Assembly: GCA_030737835.1 (NCBI GenBank)
Contig: CM060852.1
Coordinates: forward strand, 20,693,868 to 20,757,867
Source of the DNA: Acorus gramineus
Lineage: Eukaryota; Streptophyta; Magnoliopsida; Acorales; Acoraceae
Direction: 5' to 3'
DNA length: 64,000 nt
Shown: positions 53,109 to 64,000 of the stretch, one piece after another
Position numbering within the stretch: position 1 is the first letter of the stretch
How the letters are laid out: the number at the start of each line of letters is the position of its first letter
Program-made: the position numbers and the translations under genes
Notes under the pieces: generated by a model
Database searches by the model: none
Told to the model about the DNA's origin: nothing
The model's input: the letters and a program-made list of their open reading frames with translations, nothing else

Positions 53109-56100
53109 CTCCCCCTTGGATGACCTTCACACAAGCAATATGCCTCGTTAAAACCTTGCTAAGAAAAACCTCGTGGGATAAAAACTTAGCGAAGGAAAAA
53201 GAGTACATATTCTTGTGTATACTTGACTACTACCTCATTAAAACCTTGCCAAAAAAAAAAAACCCAATGGGAAATAAAAACTGGACGAAGGAAAAAGAGT
53301 ACAGTAAATAAAATTTAATTGCTCCCCCTCATGTCAGCATGAAGATCCTTGAATTGACGCATTCCGATATTTTGCACTAGCTTCTTAAACGTCGTAGTTG
53401 GTAACGCTTTAGTGAATAGATCCGCTAAATTATCACTTGAGCGAATTTGTTGGACATCGATATCACCACTTTTCTGGAGCTCATGCGTGTAGAAAAATTT
53501 AGGCGAGATATGCTTGGTCCTGTCACCTTTGATGTAACCTCCCTTAAGCTGTGTAATACATGCAGCATTGTCTTCATATAAAATAGTTGGCCTATCTGTG
53601 GTCGAAGACAATCCACATGTATTTCGAATGTGTTGAACCATAGATCTTAGCCAAACACATTCTCTGCTTGCTTCATGAATTGCGAGTATCTCAGAATGAT
53701 TTGAAGAAGTGGCAGTTAAGGTTTGTTTCACAGACCGCCATGATATTGCTGCATTATTACAAATAAAAACATATCCAGTTTGCGACCGAGCCTTGTGTGG
53801 ATCAGAAAGATATCCAGCATCCGCATATCCAACTAGTGGTTTTGATCCTTTTGAATAAAATAAGCCCATATCAATTGTTCCACGGAGGTAGCGTAATATG
53901 TGTTTTACTCCATTCCAATGTCTTCTAGTTGGTGCAGAACTATATCTTGCCAATAGATTAACTGAAAATGCTATATCAGGGCGTGTGCAGTTAGCAAGGT
54001 ACATCAAAGCACCAATTGCACTAAGATATGGTACTTCTGGACCAAGGACTTCTTCTTCATCGTCTTTAGGACGAAAAGGATCTTTCTTTACATCGAGTGA
54101 TCGAACAACCATTGGAGAATTCAGTGGATGTGCTTTATCCATATAAAAGCGCTTTAAGATTTTTTCTGTATATGCTAACTGATGGATAAAAATTCCATTC
54201 GGTAAATGTTCGATTTGTAGCCCAAGGCAAAATTTTGTTTTTCCCAGATCTTTCATCTCAAACTCTTTCTTCAGATAGGATGCAGTTTTTATAAGCTCTT
54301 CTGAAGTTCCTACCAAATTTAGATCATCGACATAAACTGCAACAATAGCAAATCCAAATTCTGATTTTTTAATAAAAATACAAGGACATATTGGATTATT
54401 CTCATACCCCTCTTTCAATAGATATTCACTGAGACGATTATACCACATGCGCCCAGATTGTTTTAATCCATACAGTGATCTTTGTAACTTTATAGAATAC
54501 ATGCTATGGGGTTTTGATTTGCTTACTTCAGGAATTTTAAATCCTTCAGGAATCTTCATATATATATCACTATCCAATGATCCGTACAAGTATGCTGTAA
54601 CTACATCCATTAGATGCATATCTAGTCCTTCCATGACTACCAAGCAAATCAAAAATCTAAATGTGATTGCATCCATTACAGGAGAATATGTCTCTTCATA
54701 GTCAATGCCCGGTCTCTGAGAGAAACCTTGTGCTACAAGACGTGCTTTATATCTCACAATTTCATTTTTATCATTGCGCTTTCTTACAAATACCCATTTG
54801 TATCCTATAGGCTTTACATCTTTAGGTGTTTGGACTACAGGCCCAAATACTTCACGTTTCGCTAGCGAATTTAATTCAGCCTGTATTGCCTCTTTCCAAT
54901 TTGGCCAATCTTTTCTACGTCGACATTCGTCAACGCTTTGTGGTTCAGGATCCTCATTATCATTCACAATATTAAGAGCAACAGCATATGAAAATACATT
55001 GTCAACAATGATTTTGTTTCTATCCCATTCTTTAATGAGATTTCATTATTTACATGTGCCTCTTCAGGGGCTACCTCTTCTGGGGTCATTTCTTTAAAAA
55101 TATGAGATTGATCAGTTATTTCTGTTGCTGTTTTTGAGGTCTCTTCAGGAGCACCAATTATTTTATTTTCCTTTTCTTGTGCCTTTCTTTTTCTTGGAAT
55201 TTTGTCTTTCGCACCAATCGGTCTACCACGCTTCTGGTATGTTTTAGATTCACTCGCTGCAATATTAGTAGATTGTCCTATAGGGACATCAATCCTTGCT
55301 GGAACGTTTGCAGCTGGTATATGTGATTTTACTACCCTTTTTGTATCAATGAATGCGTCTGGTAATTGATTTGCAATATTTTGCAATTGGATTATCCTCT
55401 GAACTTCTAGTTCACATTTACTTGTTCGACAATCAAGATGAGACAAAGTCGACGTATTCCAAGTGATTTCATGTTGTGCTTTTGTTTGCTGTTTTTCTCC
55501 CCCTAATGATGGAAAAAATGATTCATCAAAATGACAATTAGCAAAACATGCTTTAAAAACATCTCCTGTCAAGGGTTCAAGAAATCTGATGATAGATGGT
55601 GAATCAAAACCAACATAAATTCCAAGACGACGTTGTGGGCCCATTTTAGTACGCTGAGGTGGTACAATAGGAACATATACAGCACTACCAAAAACTCTTA
55701 AATGAGATATATTTGGTTGTATACCAAAGACAAGTTGTAATGGTGCAAATTTATGGTAAGTAGAAGGTCGAATACGAACTAAGGCAGCTGCATGTAATAT
55801 GGCATGACCCCAAGCAGAAATAGGTAGTTTTGTTTTCATGAGTAATGGTCTAGCAATTAACTGAAGGTGCTTAATAAAAGACTCAGCTAAGCCATTTTGG
55901 GTATGAGTATGGGCAACAGGATGCTCAACATCAATTCCTATTGACATGCAATAGTCATTAAATGATTGAGATGTAAATTCAGCGGCATTATCTAGACGAA
56001 TTTTCTTGATTGGATACTCAGGAAATTGTGCTCGCAAACGAATGATTTGTGCAAGAAGTCTAGAAAATGCAGCATTACGTGTAGAAAGTAGAGAAACATG

Positions 56101-57153
56101 TGACCATCTTGTTGAGGCATCAATCAAAACCATAAAATAACGGAAAGGACCACATGAGGGGTGGATTGGACCACATATATCACCTTGAATTCTTTCCAAG
56201 AATGTAGGACATTCAAAGGTAATCTTTGAAGGAGATGGTTTGACTATCAGTTTCCCTTGTGAGCAAGCTGAACATGAATAATCACTTGGCAAAAGAATCT
56301 TTTGGTTCTTTAATGGATGTCCATGTGAATTTTCAATAATTCGACGCATCATTATTGATCCTGGATGGCCCAGACGATCATGCCAAAGTATAAAAGTTTT
56401 TGGATCAGAGAACTTCTGGTTCATCACTGCATGTGATTCAACTAATCTTATAGTTGTGTAATATAACCCAGAAGAGAAAGCAGCAAGTTTCTCTAGTACA
56501 TGCTTCTGGCCTGAAATAGTAGAAGTGATGCAAAGATATTCTATAGTATTTTCATTTATGGTTTCAATATGATAACCATTGCGACGAATATCTTTGAAGC
56601 TTAGCAAATTTCTTCTGGATTTGCTTGAATATAAAGCATCATTGATGTGCAATTTTGTTCCATTTGATAACAGAATATTAGCTCTGCCTGAGCCTTCAAT
56701 AAGATTTGCAGTTCCAGATATTGTAGAGACATTAGCCTTAGATAATACTAAGTGCGAAAAATATTTTTTGTCTCGGAGAATTGTGTGCGTTGTTGCACTG
56801 TCTGCTAAACATATATCTTCATCACTCATCTTGGAATCCGACAGTGCATTAATAGGATCCATGTCACTTCATGTATGAAAAAGAAAAAGAAAAAGAAATT
56901 AAAATTTAATTACTTTAATGAAAAAAAAGTGCATCCAACTTTATTTTATAACAATATGATAAAACTTTATTATAAAACAGCCACAGTTATTACATAAAAC
57001 ATATAACAATATGATAAAGCTTTATTAATTGGTGTGGGCATTCCCATCACCAATAACATTGGGATCAACAAAGAAATCTGAAACATCAAGATGAGTTAGG
57101 TCCATTGGATCAGAAACATTAATGAGACCAAAGTTTGTAGAATCATAGTGATC
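52808..57153 (-). mobile_element. Ty1/copia element, broken fossil
   Basis: Minus-strand copia retrotransposon. From left to right: 3' LTR 52808-53108 (TGTTG...CAACA ends), polypurine tract beside it (AAGGGGGAG in complement), a short untranslated stretch with two similar modules, reverse transcriptase and RNase H part (about 53.3-55.0 kb), protease-adjacent/integrase part (about 55.0-56.9 kb), and a gag-like tail near 57.02-57.15 kb. The head and 5' LTR are not in the window because another repeat starts at about 57154; they may lie beyond it. It looks broken, with about two breaks in what can be seen. Coding parts are still long, suggesting a moderately young fossil. Lineage within copia not resolved. 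Confidence 0.85.
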
Positions 57154-57839
57154 ACGCCCCGGGCGTCCCCGAGACGCGGCAAGTGTATATAAAATATCAG
57201 AATCTACACAGGAGGTCAATAATATCATACAAATGACACACAGACAACAAAAGCAGGGCTGACATGATATATACACCAAATGCGGATAACTAAAGACTGA
57301 ATCTGTAATCAAAACACACTACAGACTCCATACATAATCACATGTCCTGTGAGAGCCAATATACATACAAAGACGTCCAAATACAACATAAACGCGTGCC
57401 CAAGCACGGAAAATAATACATACTGGTACAAGGGATGCTGATAGTCTCTGCAACTCGCGGGACGTGGCGCTACTCCGCTACTGATGAAGTCCCTCGGGGA
57501 GCTCCTCCTCCGGATCCGACTCAGATGGCACTGAAGAAAAAAAATATTGTGCGAGGGGTGAGCCACACGCTCAGTGAACGGCACAACCCATGCATCACAG
57601 ACAATATTTACCACAATTCCATTATTTATCCAGCCTCTAAGACATAACAACATGATCCAGTGATTCGTACTTCGCCGAACCACCACACCCTCACCCTCAC
57701 CCATCAATGGGTGACATAGGTTATTGGGACTGATAATAATCCATTCACAAATCCAGTAGGTCGCTCATCGCCAACCCACTACACCCTCACCCTCACCCTC
57801 ACCCTACCACGGGTGACATAGGATTTTGGGACTGACTAC
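57154..57839. mobile_element. LTR-like repeat fragment, unclassified
   Basis: Starts abruptly with a GC-rich ACGCCCCGGGCGTCCCCGAG against the copia gag-like tail. It ends in two 96-bp imperfect repeats (from about 57673 and 57769) holding ACCCTCACCCTCACCC and GGGTGACATAGG; the second is cut off at 57839. The pattern suggests part of another element's LTR, into which the gypsy element inserted. It could instead be an outer part of the gypsy LTR. Confidence 0.35.
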
Positions 57840-58179
57840 TGTCGGTGTTGGATTTTGACACGGCGTTGGTCGTGAATCCGGGTTCCGTCAAGTTTGGTTC
57901 CGTTACGCGCACGGCGCTCCGAATCGCCACTTGAGGGATCGTCCAAGGTTGCCCGACCGCTTCCAGGGACGTTGGTGTGATCGCCACTTGCTTTTCCTCA
58001 AAAGCAAGAAAAGAATATTTCTTCTATTATCACTCGCCTTCAACGGGGGATGCGGGTTCTCCTCTCAAGGATCACGGCCGGCCGTGCCTTGAGGTGTTTA
58101 AGCTCAGATTGGTCCTGCAAACCCAAAGAGAGAGAAAGATACTTTTTCCTTTTTTTTTTGTGTAGGATTGGCAAACGAA

Positions 58180-58776
58180 CCAGGAGGGATTGTCGGTCTC
58201 GACGAACCACGGGGAGTTGTCAGGATCGACAAACTATGATTGGATTGTCGAGTTCGACGAGTTAAAGGGGGGTTGTCGGGTTTGACGATCTATGGGTGGA
58301 TTGTCGGGTTCGACGAGTTAAAGGGGGATTGTCGGGTTTGACGAGTTAAATGGGGATTGTCGGGTTTGACGAGTTAACAGGGGGTTGTCGGGTTTGACGA
58401 TCTGTGGGTGGATTGTCGAGTTCGACGAGTTAAATGGGGATTGTCGGGTTTGACGATCTGTGGGTGGATTGTCGAGTTCGACGAGTTAAAGGGGGATTGT
58501 CGAGTTCGACGAGCCAGGGGGGATTGTCGAGTTCGACGAGCCAGGGGGGATTGTCGAGTTCGACGAGTTGAAGGGGGATTGTCGAGTTCGACGAGCCAGG
58601 GGGGATTGTCGAGTTCGACGAGTTGAAGGGGGATTGTCGAGTTCGACGAGCCAAGGAGGGTTGTCGAGTTCGACGAGCCAGGGGGGATTGTCGAGTTCGA
58701 CGAGTCGAAGGGGGATTGTCGAGTTCGACGAGCCAGGGGGGATTGTCGAGTTCGACGAGCCAGGGGGGGGTTGTCG
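58180..58776. repeat. Minisatellite A, about 22 units of 27 bp
   Basis: Units of the form GGGGGATTGTCGAGTTCGACGA followed by GCCAG or GTTGAA, more degenerate at the left (GGGTTTGACGATCTGTGG variants). Each unit holds the dyad GTCGA-GT-TCGAC. Open frames across it on both strands follow from the 27-bp (multiple of 3) period and are not genes. Confidence 0.9.
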
Positions 58777-59194
58777 AGGGTAAACTCCAAGGAAAATTTA
58801 ACAAAATTGGTGAGAAGCTTTATGTTAACAAGAAGCTGAGAAAAACAAAAAAAAAAACAGCATATAAACAGTATATAAAAGGGTAATAACAAACATATAA
58901 AGCAGTAAATGACAAATAAAGTAAACAGAATAAAACAAAAGGGGTTAGTAGTCCTTGGGAGGTACCCAAACTTGCAAAGGGGGGTGTTCAAATGGTCCCT
59001 AGACCAACTGACCAACGATCCAAGCTAGGGTCGTCCGCCAGCTGCGTATAGTTTCCAAAAGAACTGATAAAAGTCCAACGATGTACTCCAACACTCTCAA
59101 CTTTGATTAAACTTATATTTATTAGATTTAGTAAGTTTGTTACAACCTTATACAAGTTCTTTTAGGAAATGATATGTTATACAAGTTCTCTTAA

Positions 59195-59525
59195 GTAAAA
59201 AAAAAAGAGGAGAAGAAAGAAAGGAAAGGGAAGGGAGATGAAGGTGGTGGGTGGTTGTTTGGAGGGGGTGCTGGTGTAGGGAGTGGTGGTGCTTGGAAAT
59301 GGAGGGTGGAGGGTAGTGAGGGGCTGTTGGTGATGAAGGAGGATGGATGGGTTCGGATGGGTGGTGTTGGGAGAGAAGATGTAGGTTTTGAGTGGTGAAT
59401 GAGGGAGGTGGGTGAGTGTTGGTGTGGCTGCTGGTGTAGGAGGTGGTGGTGCTCGAAAATGGAGGGTGGAGGGTGGTGAGGTGCTGCTGCTGGTGTGGGA
59501 GGTGGCTAGGAGAGGTTGGAATGGC
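59195..59525. repeat. G-rich imperfect repeat in the gypsy LTR
   Basis: GGTGGTGG/GGAGGG-rich plus strand with two imperfect modules of about 180 bp (GGTGCTGGTGTAGG...GGAGGGTGGAGGG). It has potential for four-stranded G structures. No gene. Confidence 0.6.
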
Positions 59526-59765
59526 TTTGGAGAGTAAAAAAGTGGGTAAAATATGAGTTTTAGGTGGTTCTCCTCCTCCAAAACCTCCCTTTTATAGCCC
59601 CAAACGACCACCACCTTCTTGACACCTGTTTGGGGAAGTCATGAGTGCCCCACGACGCTCCCACGTTCACCCGAAGTGGCTGACGTTGGTGGAGAGGCGA
59701 AAAAATGCAAGCCATGCCGTCCTTTCCGAGCTGAACTTATCCCAGTATTTTTGACGATCCGTCAT

Positions 59766-60050
59766 CCCATTGTCGAGGTCGACAATCCCACCAAAGATCG
59801 TCGAAGTCGACGATCCTCAGAAAGATCGTCCAGTTCGACAATCCCACCAAAGATCGTCGAAGTCGACGATCCTCAGAAAGATCGTCCAGTTCGACAATCC
59901 TTTCAGAGATCGTCGAAGTCGACGATCCTTAGAAAGATCGTCCAGTTCGACAATCCTTTCAGAGATCGTCGAAGTCGACGATCCTCAGAAAGATCGTCCA
60001 GTTCGACAATCCTTTCAGAGATCGTCGAAGTCGACAGTCCTCAGAAAGGT
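59766..60050. repeat. Minisatellite B, 28-bp half-units in 56-bp pairs
   Basis: Alternating GATCGTCGAAGTCGACGATC and GATCGTCCAGTTCGACAATC cores with CTCAGAAA or CTTTCAGA linkers, about ten half-units. Read in complement, the core GGATTGTCGA matches minisatellite A, so it is an inverted relative. Confidence 0.85.
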
Positions 60051-60799
60051 CGTCCAGTACGACGGGTGGGTGGTCGCTTGTCTTAGTCACCAGAGAGATT
60101 TTCATATCTTGTACAACAACCCAAGGCTTAACCGTTCTGGGCGATGGTACTGCTTTTCTTGAGCTTTCTTTTAAGAACTTGTTGCGCTCATGCTTTCTTT
60201 TCTTCCCTTTCCCTACTCAAGTGACTATTTTGACTCAGAGAAGATCATCGGGGTTTAGACCTGCAAACTAAGATATCGCAAATGATAAGTGTTTTACAGT
60301 TCTGACCGATCAAAATGGGGTATCTACAATTGCCCCTCCTCGGATGGTGTTTCAAGTGAAGCTTGAAGCGCCATTCGAGGATAAGAAGAGAGACCTCATT
60401 TTGATCGGTTTAACCATCAGGCATTGTTTTCTGGTAAATACAAGTCAGGAGATAAACATGGAAGCAATTTTCTTATGATCCATTAATGAAATGATCCTTG
60501 AAGGGAGAAGGAAATATTTGATCTAAATGTCAATGAGTGATCCAGCCTTGGTTGGGGTTCCTGGCCTTTGTGTGCTGCAGCCCGGCGTTGGATTCCCTGT
60601 GCCTACCGTGCGTTGCAACTCAGCAAACAGGGGGATATCATGACAGAAATAAAAAGGGGACACTTTCGAATAATTGGAGAAGGATCATTTTATTGATAAC
60701 TCAAAGAAAATTGGACTATGGGAAATCAATCCTGACTTGCATGTACTGAGAGACAAAATGCCCAGGTTTAAATGCCGTAGCCCTAATGAAAATCCTAAA

Positions 60800-61190
60800 A
60801 ATGTACCGAAATGCTATTGACATATGCAATAAAAATGCTTATAGATGCCCAAAAGATGTGCCAAAAATTTGTTTTGAGAATTATGCAATAGAATGCTCAA
60901 AAGGTGCTCAAAACATAGAGAGAGTGCAGAAAAATCAGAACATCCATTGATATGTGATATAACACCCAAAACGACCAAAGTATATGCAAGACCCACTCAA
61001 GATATATGCAATAAAAGGCCCAAAGATGCCCAAATGCAAAGAAAGCACAGAAAACCAGGACACCAATTGATATATGCAATATAACATCCAAAAATGCCCA
61101 AAATATGAAAATGTGTCCAAAATCTGCTTGAGATATGTGCAACAAAATGTTCTAAGATGCTCATAAAGCAGAACTATACAGATCCAAACC
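60800..61190. repeat. Degenerate tandem repeat, about 120-131 bp period
   Basis: Three units marked by ATTGAYATATGYAATA (about 60815, 60946, 61066) and by ATGCAATARAATGCYCAAA-like words (about 60880, 61000, 61132). Confidence 0.6.
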
Positions 61191-61206
61191 ATGTATATGC
61201 TTATTT

Positions 61207-61208
61207 AG

Positions 61209-61235
<27 letters not shown>
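61207..61235. repeat. (AT)n microsatellite
   Basis: Uninterrupted AT dinucleotides, about 26 bases. Confidence 0.85.
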
Positions 61236-61239
<4 letters not shown>

Positions 61240-61319
61240 TATATGTGAGGGATTGGACATACCTACGCGGGCTTTAAACGTGGCTTGACTACTGATCGCA
61301 TCGTAAGTAGATTGCCCAA

Positions 61320-61520
61320 CCTGACGGTCTGCTTAAGGATTGTTCAAGTCGACGTTCACTATCAAGATTGTCATAGTTGACGCTCATCGTCAGGATTGTC
61401 TAAGTCGACGTTCCTGCCAGGGTTCGTCTTTGTCGACGGTCGACGTTCACCGCCAGGCTTGTCCCCGTCGACGTTCCACGAGGAGTTGTCTTTGTTGACG
61501 TTCGCACCAAGATTCGTCCA
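61320..61520. repeat. Minisatellite C, degenerate, about 30 bp units
   Basis: About seven units of the form GGATTGTCTAAGTCGACGTTC plus a short linker, in the same orientation as minisatellite A but more diverged. Confidence 0.75.
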
Positions 61521-62923
61521 GAAGCATGTGTCCAGTCTTGTTTGGTTTTTTTTTTTTGTTCTCTTGTATTCTTGCTCTGTTCTCCTTTCCTCTTGACCCT
61601 GTACAACAATATTAAACACAGAGCTAAGTAGATATACCCACTCAATTAAGCATATGTTCACACTTCAATACTCCCCTTTAAAATTACAAGATGGCCTTTG
61701 TTTAGATTATCGACAATCCATACGGAAACTGTTTGAATTGATATCCATCTAGGGGGACCACGCAAGTTCTGTCTGCTTGTTTAATGATCGTTCATTCGTC
61801 CGTTCCCTTCTTGCTTCTCCTAGGCCCTACAAAACAACTTAAGAGACTAGACCAAATGATCATATCTGTTCCGTTTGGGCCCCTGCTCATCTTTTTTTTT
61901 TATTTCTCCTTGTTAATTTGTCAAGGGCCCAAATAATGATAAAATTGGGGGTAATGGGTTATGGAGAAACAAACCTGATGATGCATGGTGCTATCTTGAC
62001 CTTGATGCCAGCAATGAGAGATTATTCACATGCTTACCAGTTATTAAAAGGACTCATGGTGATCAACTGTTTGCCATATCAAGGATACCTTGCGTGATTT
62101 TGTCGATGGGGATAGTTCCCAAGTCTGGAAGTTCTCGTATGCTTGATCATGTTACCAAAATGTACTGAGAACTCTATAAATGTGCCAGGATAACATTCAA
62201 AGACCGACTTTTAGATGAACAAGGTTTTAAGTAGACTCATGTGCAGTGTGTGGTAGCAGTTTAAGAAGTGGCTCACCTCTAGACCGAAAATTTCACTTGA
62301 CCCAAAAGAACTGGTTTAATTCATATCTTGTCACAAAAAGGGGAGAAGTGAATGAATGTGGGTGAGAGTAGTGTCCTCCTTGAACCAACTAAAAATTGCC
62401 CCAGTCCTAGCACATGTCCTAAGTCACTCGGTCCCCCCAGCTTTCTTCTTTACTGCTTTTTTTTTTTTTTTTATATTAAAGGGTGGAGGACGCAGGCCCG
62501 CATTGGATACCCACTTTATCCTCTCTCTCTTTTTTTTATTTTTATTTTTATAATGGCCAACTTGCCTTATTTTGGAGGGTATTTCTGTTTTTACCTTCTC
62601 CTTGGAAGCATCGACAGTGCCAGAGCCAGCTCTTTTGGGACATGCGCCAAGACTAAGGTATTTTCATGGATCATAGGCAACACGAGTTAAAATACAAACA
62701 AAAGAATGACAATTACAAATTGCCCCAGTCTAATGTTGTGGGCGATCTTTTTATCCATCAGTGAACCAGGTCTTAAACTGTATAAGTGTGATGACAGTGG
62801 TAAGAGCGGTGAGTATGAGTCTATATAAAACACATGCTATCCTTAAGGCTATCAAATCATATCATCAGGCATAGATACTAGGATTCACAGTAAGTAATGG
62901 TAAAATTTCTCAAACATCAAGTA

Positions 62924-64000
62924 TTAAGCATAGAATTTTTTCAAATACAGTGCATTCCATGTACCTGAGACCTCGTCCCCTTCGGCGTTCACCAAGCGAT
63001 AAGCATTCCCGGAATAGGCATGGGTGATTACATAAGGTCCTTCCCAAATTGGTTGCAGTTTTCCTCTCGGGTGTGGTTGTCGAGAAGGCATGAGCTGCTT
63101 GAGCACCATTTCCCCAACTTGGAACTTTCTTTCAATTACCTTTTTCTGGAAGGCTCTGGACATTCTCCTTTGGTAAATTTGGGCGTGTTCGGCTGCTCGC
63201 AACCTTTTCTCATCTAATAGTTCAAGTTGTAGAAGGAGTGCTTCCCTCCTATCCTCTGGTTGTAAATCCTTGTCCAACTCCACTCTCAAAGACGGGATAA
63301 GCACTTCATAGGGAACCACCGCCTCCATCCCAAAAGTAAGGGAGTAAGGAGTCTGACCTGTGGGGGTCCTGATGGAGGTGCGATAAGCCCAAAGTGCATC
63401 AACTAGCTTGTCCGGCCAATCGGTAGCCTTATGCGTCTCCACGGTCTTTTTGATGATCTTCAGGAGAGTCTTGTTTGTAGCCTCCGCTTGTCCATTCCCT
63501 TGGGGATAATATGGGGTGGAGTGATGCAGCTCAATGTGGTGCTTGTTGCAGAGGTCTTGAAATTCCTGAGAAATGAACTGAGGACCATTGTCAGTAAGGA
63601 TTACCTTCGGAGCGCCGAATCGTGCGAGGATATGAGTACGAACGAAGCGAACAAGAGTAGAACTTTTGATCACTATGTACGACTCAGCTTCGGCCCATTT
63701 GGTGAAGTATTCTGTGGCAGTGAGGATGAAGGCTTTCTGACTGGTGTTTTCAACTGTATCCCTAAAGGGGCCGATGATGTCAAGAGCCCACATGGAGAAA
63801 GGCCAAGGAGAGGTCATGGAATGCAATGCGGAGGCGGGTGCATGGATCTTATTGGCATGGGTCTGGCACTGAACACACCGTTTGACGAATTTGTGGCAAT
63901 CCCCCTCCATTGTGGGCCAATAGTAACCCATCCTTAGAACTTTCTTTGCGAGCATCTGTGAATTCACATGGCCTCCACAAACTCCGGAATGTGCCTCTTT
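62924..64000 (-). mobile_element. Ty3/gypsy integrase part (Tat/Ogre-like), runs off edge
   Basis: Minus-strand integrase: HHCC zinc-binding region (GGH...CVQCQTHANKIHAP), catalytic core with SMWALDIIGPF, LTDNGPQFIS and YYPQGNGQAEATNK, and a C-terminal GPY-type segment (IWEGPYVITHAYSGNAYRL) ending NALYLKKFYA. The wording fits the Tat/Ogre lineage. The visible part is open and continues past base 64000; the rest of the element is outside the window, so whether it is whole cannot be judged. It looks younger than the copia element beneath it. Confidence 0.85.

Larger units (their letters stand above)
57840..60328 (-). repeat. 3' LTR of a Ty3/gypsy (Tat/Ogre-like) element
   Basis: About 2.5 kb, bounded by TGTCGGTGTTGG at the left and GGGGTATCTACA at the right (TG...CA). 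Immediately right is CCCCTCCTCGG, which in complement is a polypurine tract beside an LTR starting TGTAGATACCCC. Long LTRs of this size fit the Tat/Ogre group. It contains two minisatellites and a G-rich stretch. Confidence 0.5.
60329..62923 (-). other. Long non-coding 3' region of the gypsy element
   Basis: Between the integrase part and the 3' LTR. It holds degenerate repeats of 120-131 bp (60800-61190), an AT microsatellite, minisatellite C, and otherwise no recognised coding sequence. A long repeat-bearing 3' region is a known trait of Tat-lineage elements. Confidence 0.5.

Noticed and set aside
57780-57816. CCCTCACCCTCACCCTCACCC run as a telomere-like array
   Set aside because: Unit is CCCTCA, not the plant CCCTAAA, and it lies in a 96-bp repeat of an LTR-like fragment.
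58374-59015. Long open frames (up to 213 aa) across minisatellite A
   Set aside because: They exist because the 27-bp unit is a multiple of three and lacks stops; repeated on several frames and both strands, with no domain.
55017-59614. Plus-strand and other-frame open stretches over the retroelement block
   Set aside because: Shadows of the minus-strand element parts or chance frames in repeats.
58180-60050. CRISPR-like spacing of repeats
   Set aside because: Head-to-tail minisatellite without unique spacers, in a plant nuclear retroelement.

Overview
The window is nuclear DNA of a flowering plant. Genes are split by AT-rich spliceosomal introns, and the spacers hold plant MITEs, Mutator-like elements and Ty1/copia and Ty3/gypsy relics. 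The kinase protein has the sequence of a plant SnRK1 alpha subunit. Its linker and tail look closer to monocot or early-branching angiosperm proteins than to Arabidopsis, but I cannot place the species.

Layout. 1-88 is the 3' end of an unknown plus-strand gene. 89-6.9 kb is gene-poor, with a field of a repeated 12-bp motif, a Mutator-like MITE, a hAT-like MITE and weak coding scraps. 6.9-51.6 kb is the core: a head-to-head pair made of a PP2C phosphatase gene (minus strand, PP2C76 type, 8 coding exons) and a SnRK1 alpha kinase gene (plus strand, KIN10/OSK type, 10 coding exons, 509 aa), tandemly repeated to three copies. Copy 1 (phosphatase 6925-13872, kinase 16673-21944) is complete. Copies 2 and 3 (array units 24219-37139 and 38294-51566) carry a complete kinase gene, but their phosphatase is cut inside intron 6 and lacks the last two exons. 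They also lack about 1.1 kb of the shared promoter region. A spacer of about 1.15 kb joins unit 1 to unit 2 and unit 2 to unit 3. The right breakpoint of the duplication lies inside a Mutator-like element that is whole only after copy 3 (51140-52763). 52.8-64 kb is a nest of retrotransposon fossils: a copia element, an unclassified LTR-like fragment, and a Tat/Ogre-like gypsy element running off the right edge, with three clusters of a related GTCGA-rich minisatellite.

How the genes work together. SnRK1 alpha is the catalytic subunit of the plant energy-sensing kinase, activated by phosphorylation of a T-loop threonine (T175 here). PP2Cs remove phosphate from Ser/Thr. The repeat raises kinase gene number to three while only one phosphatase copy keeps all its metal-binding residues. 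Whether this phosphatase acts on this kinase is not known from the sequence. The three kinase coding sequences look the same at protein level, while introns and flanks differ by small indels, so the duplications look recent. The promoter loss in copies 2 and 3 leaves two divergent TATA-like boxes about 45 bp apart, so those kinase copies may be expressed differently from copy 1.
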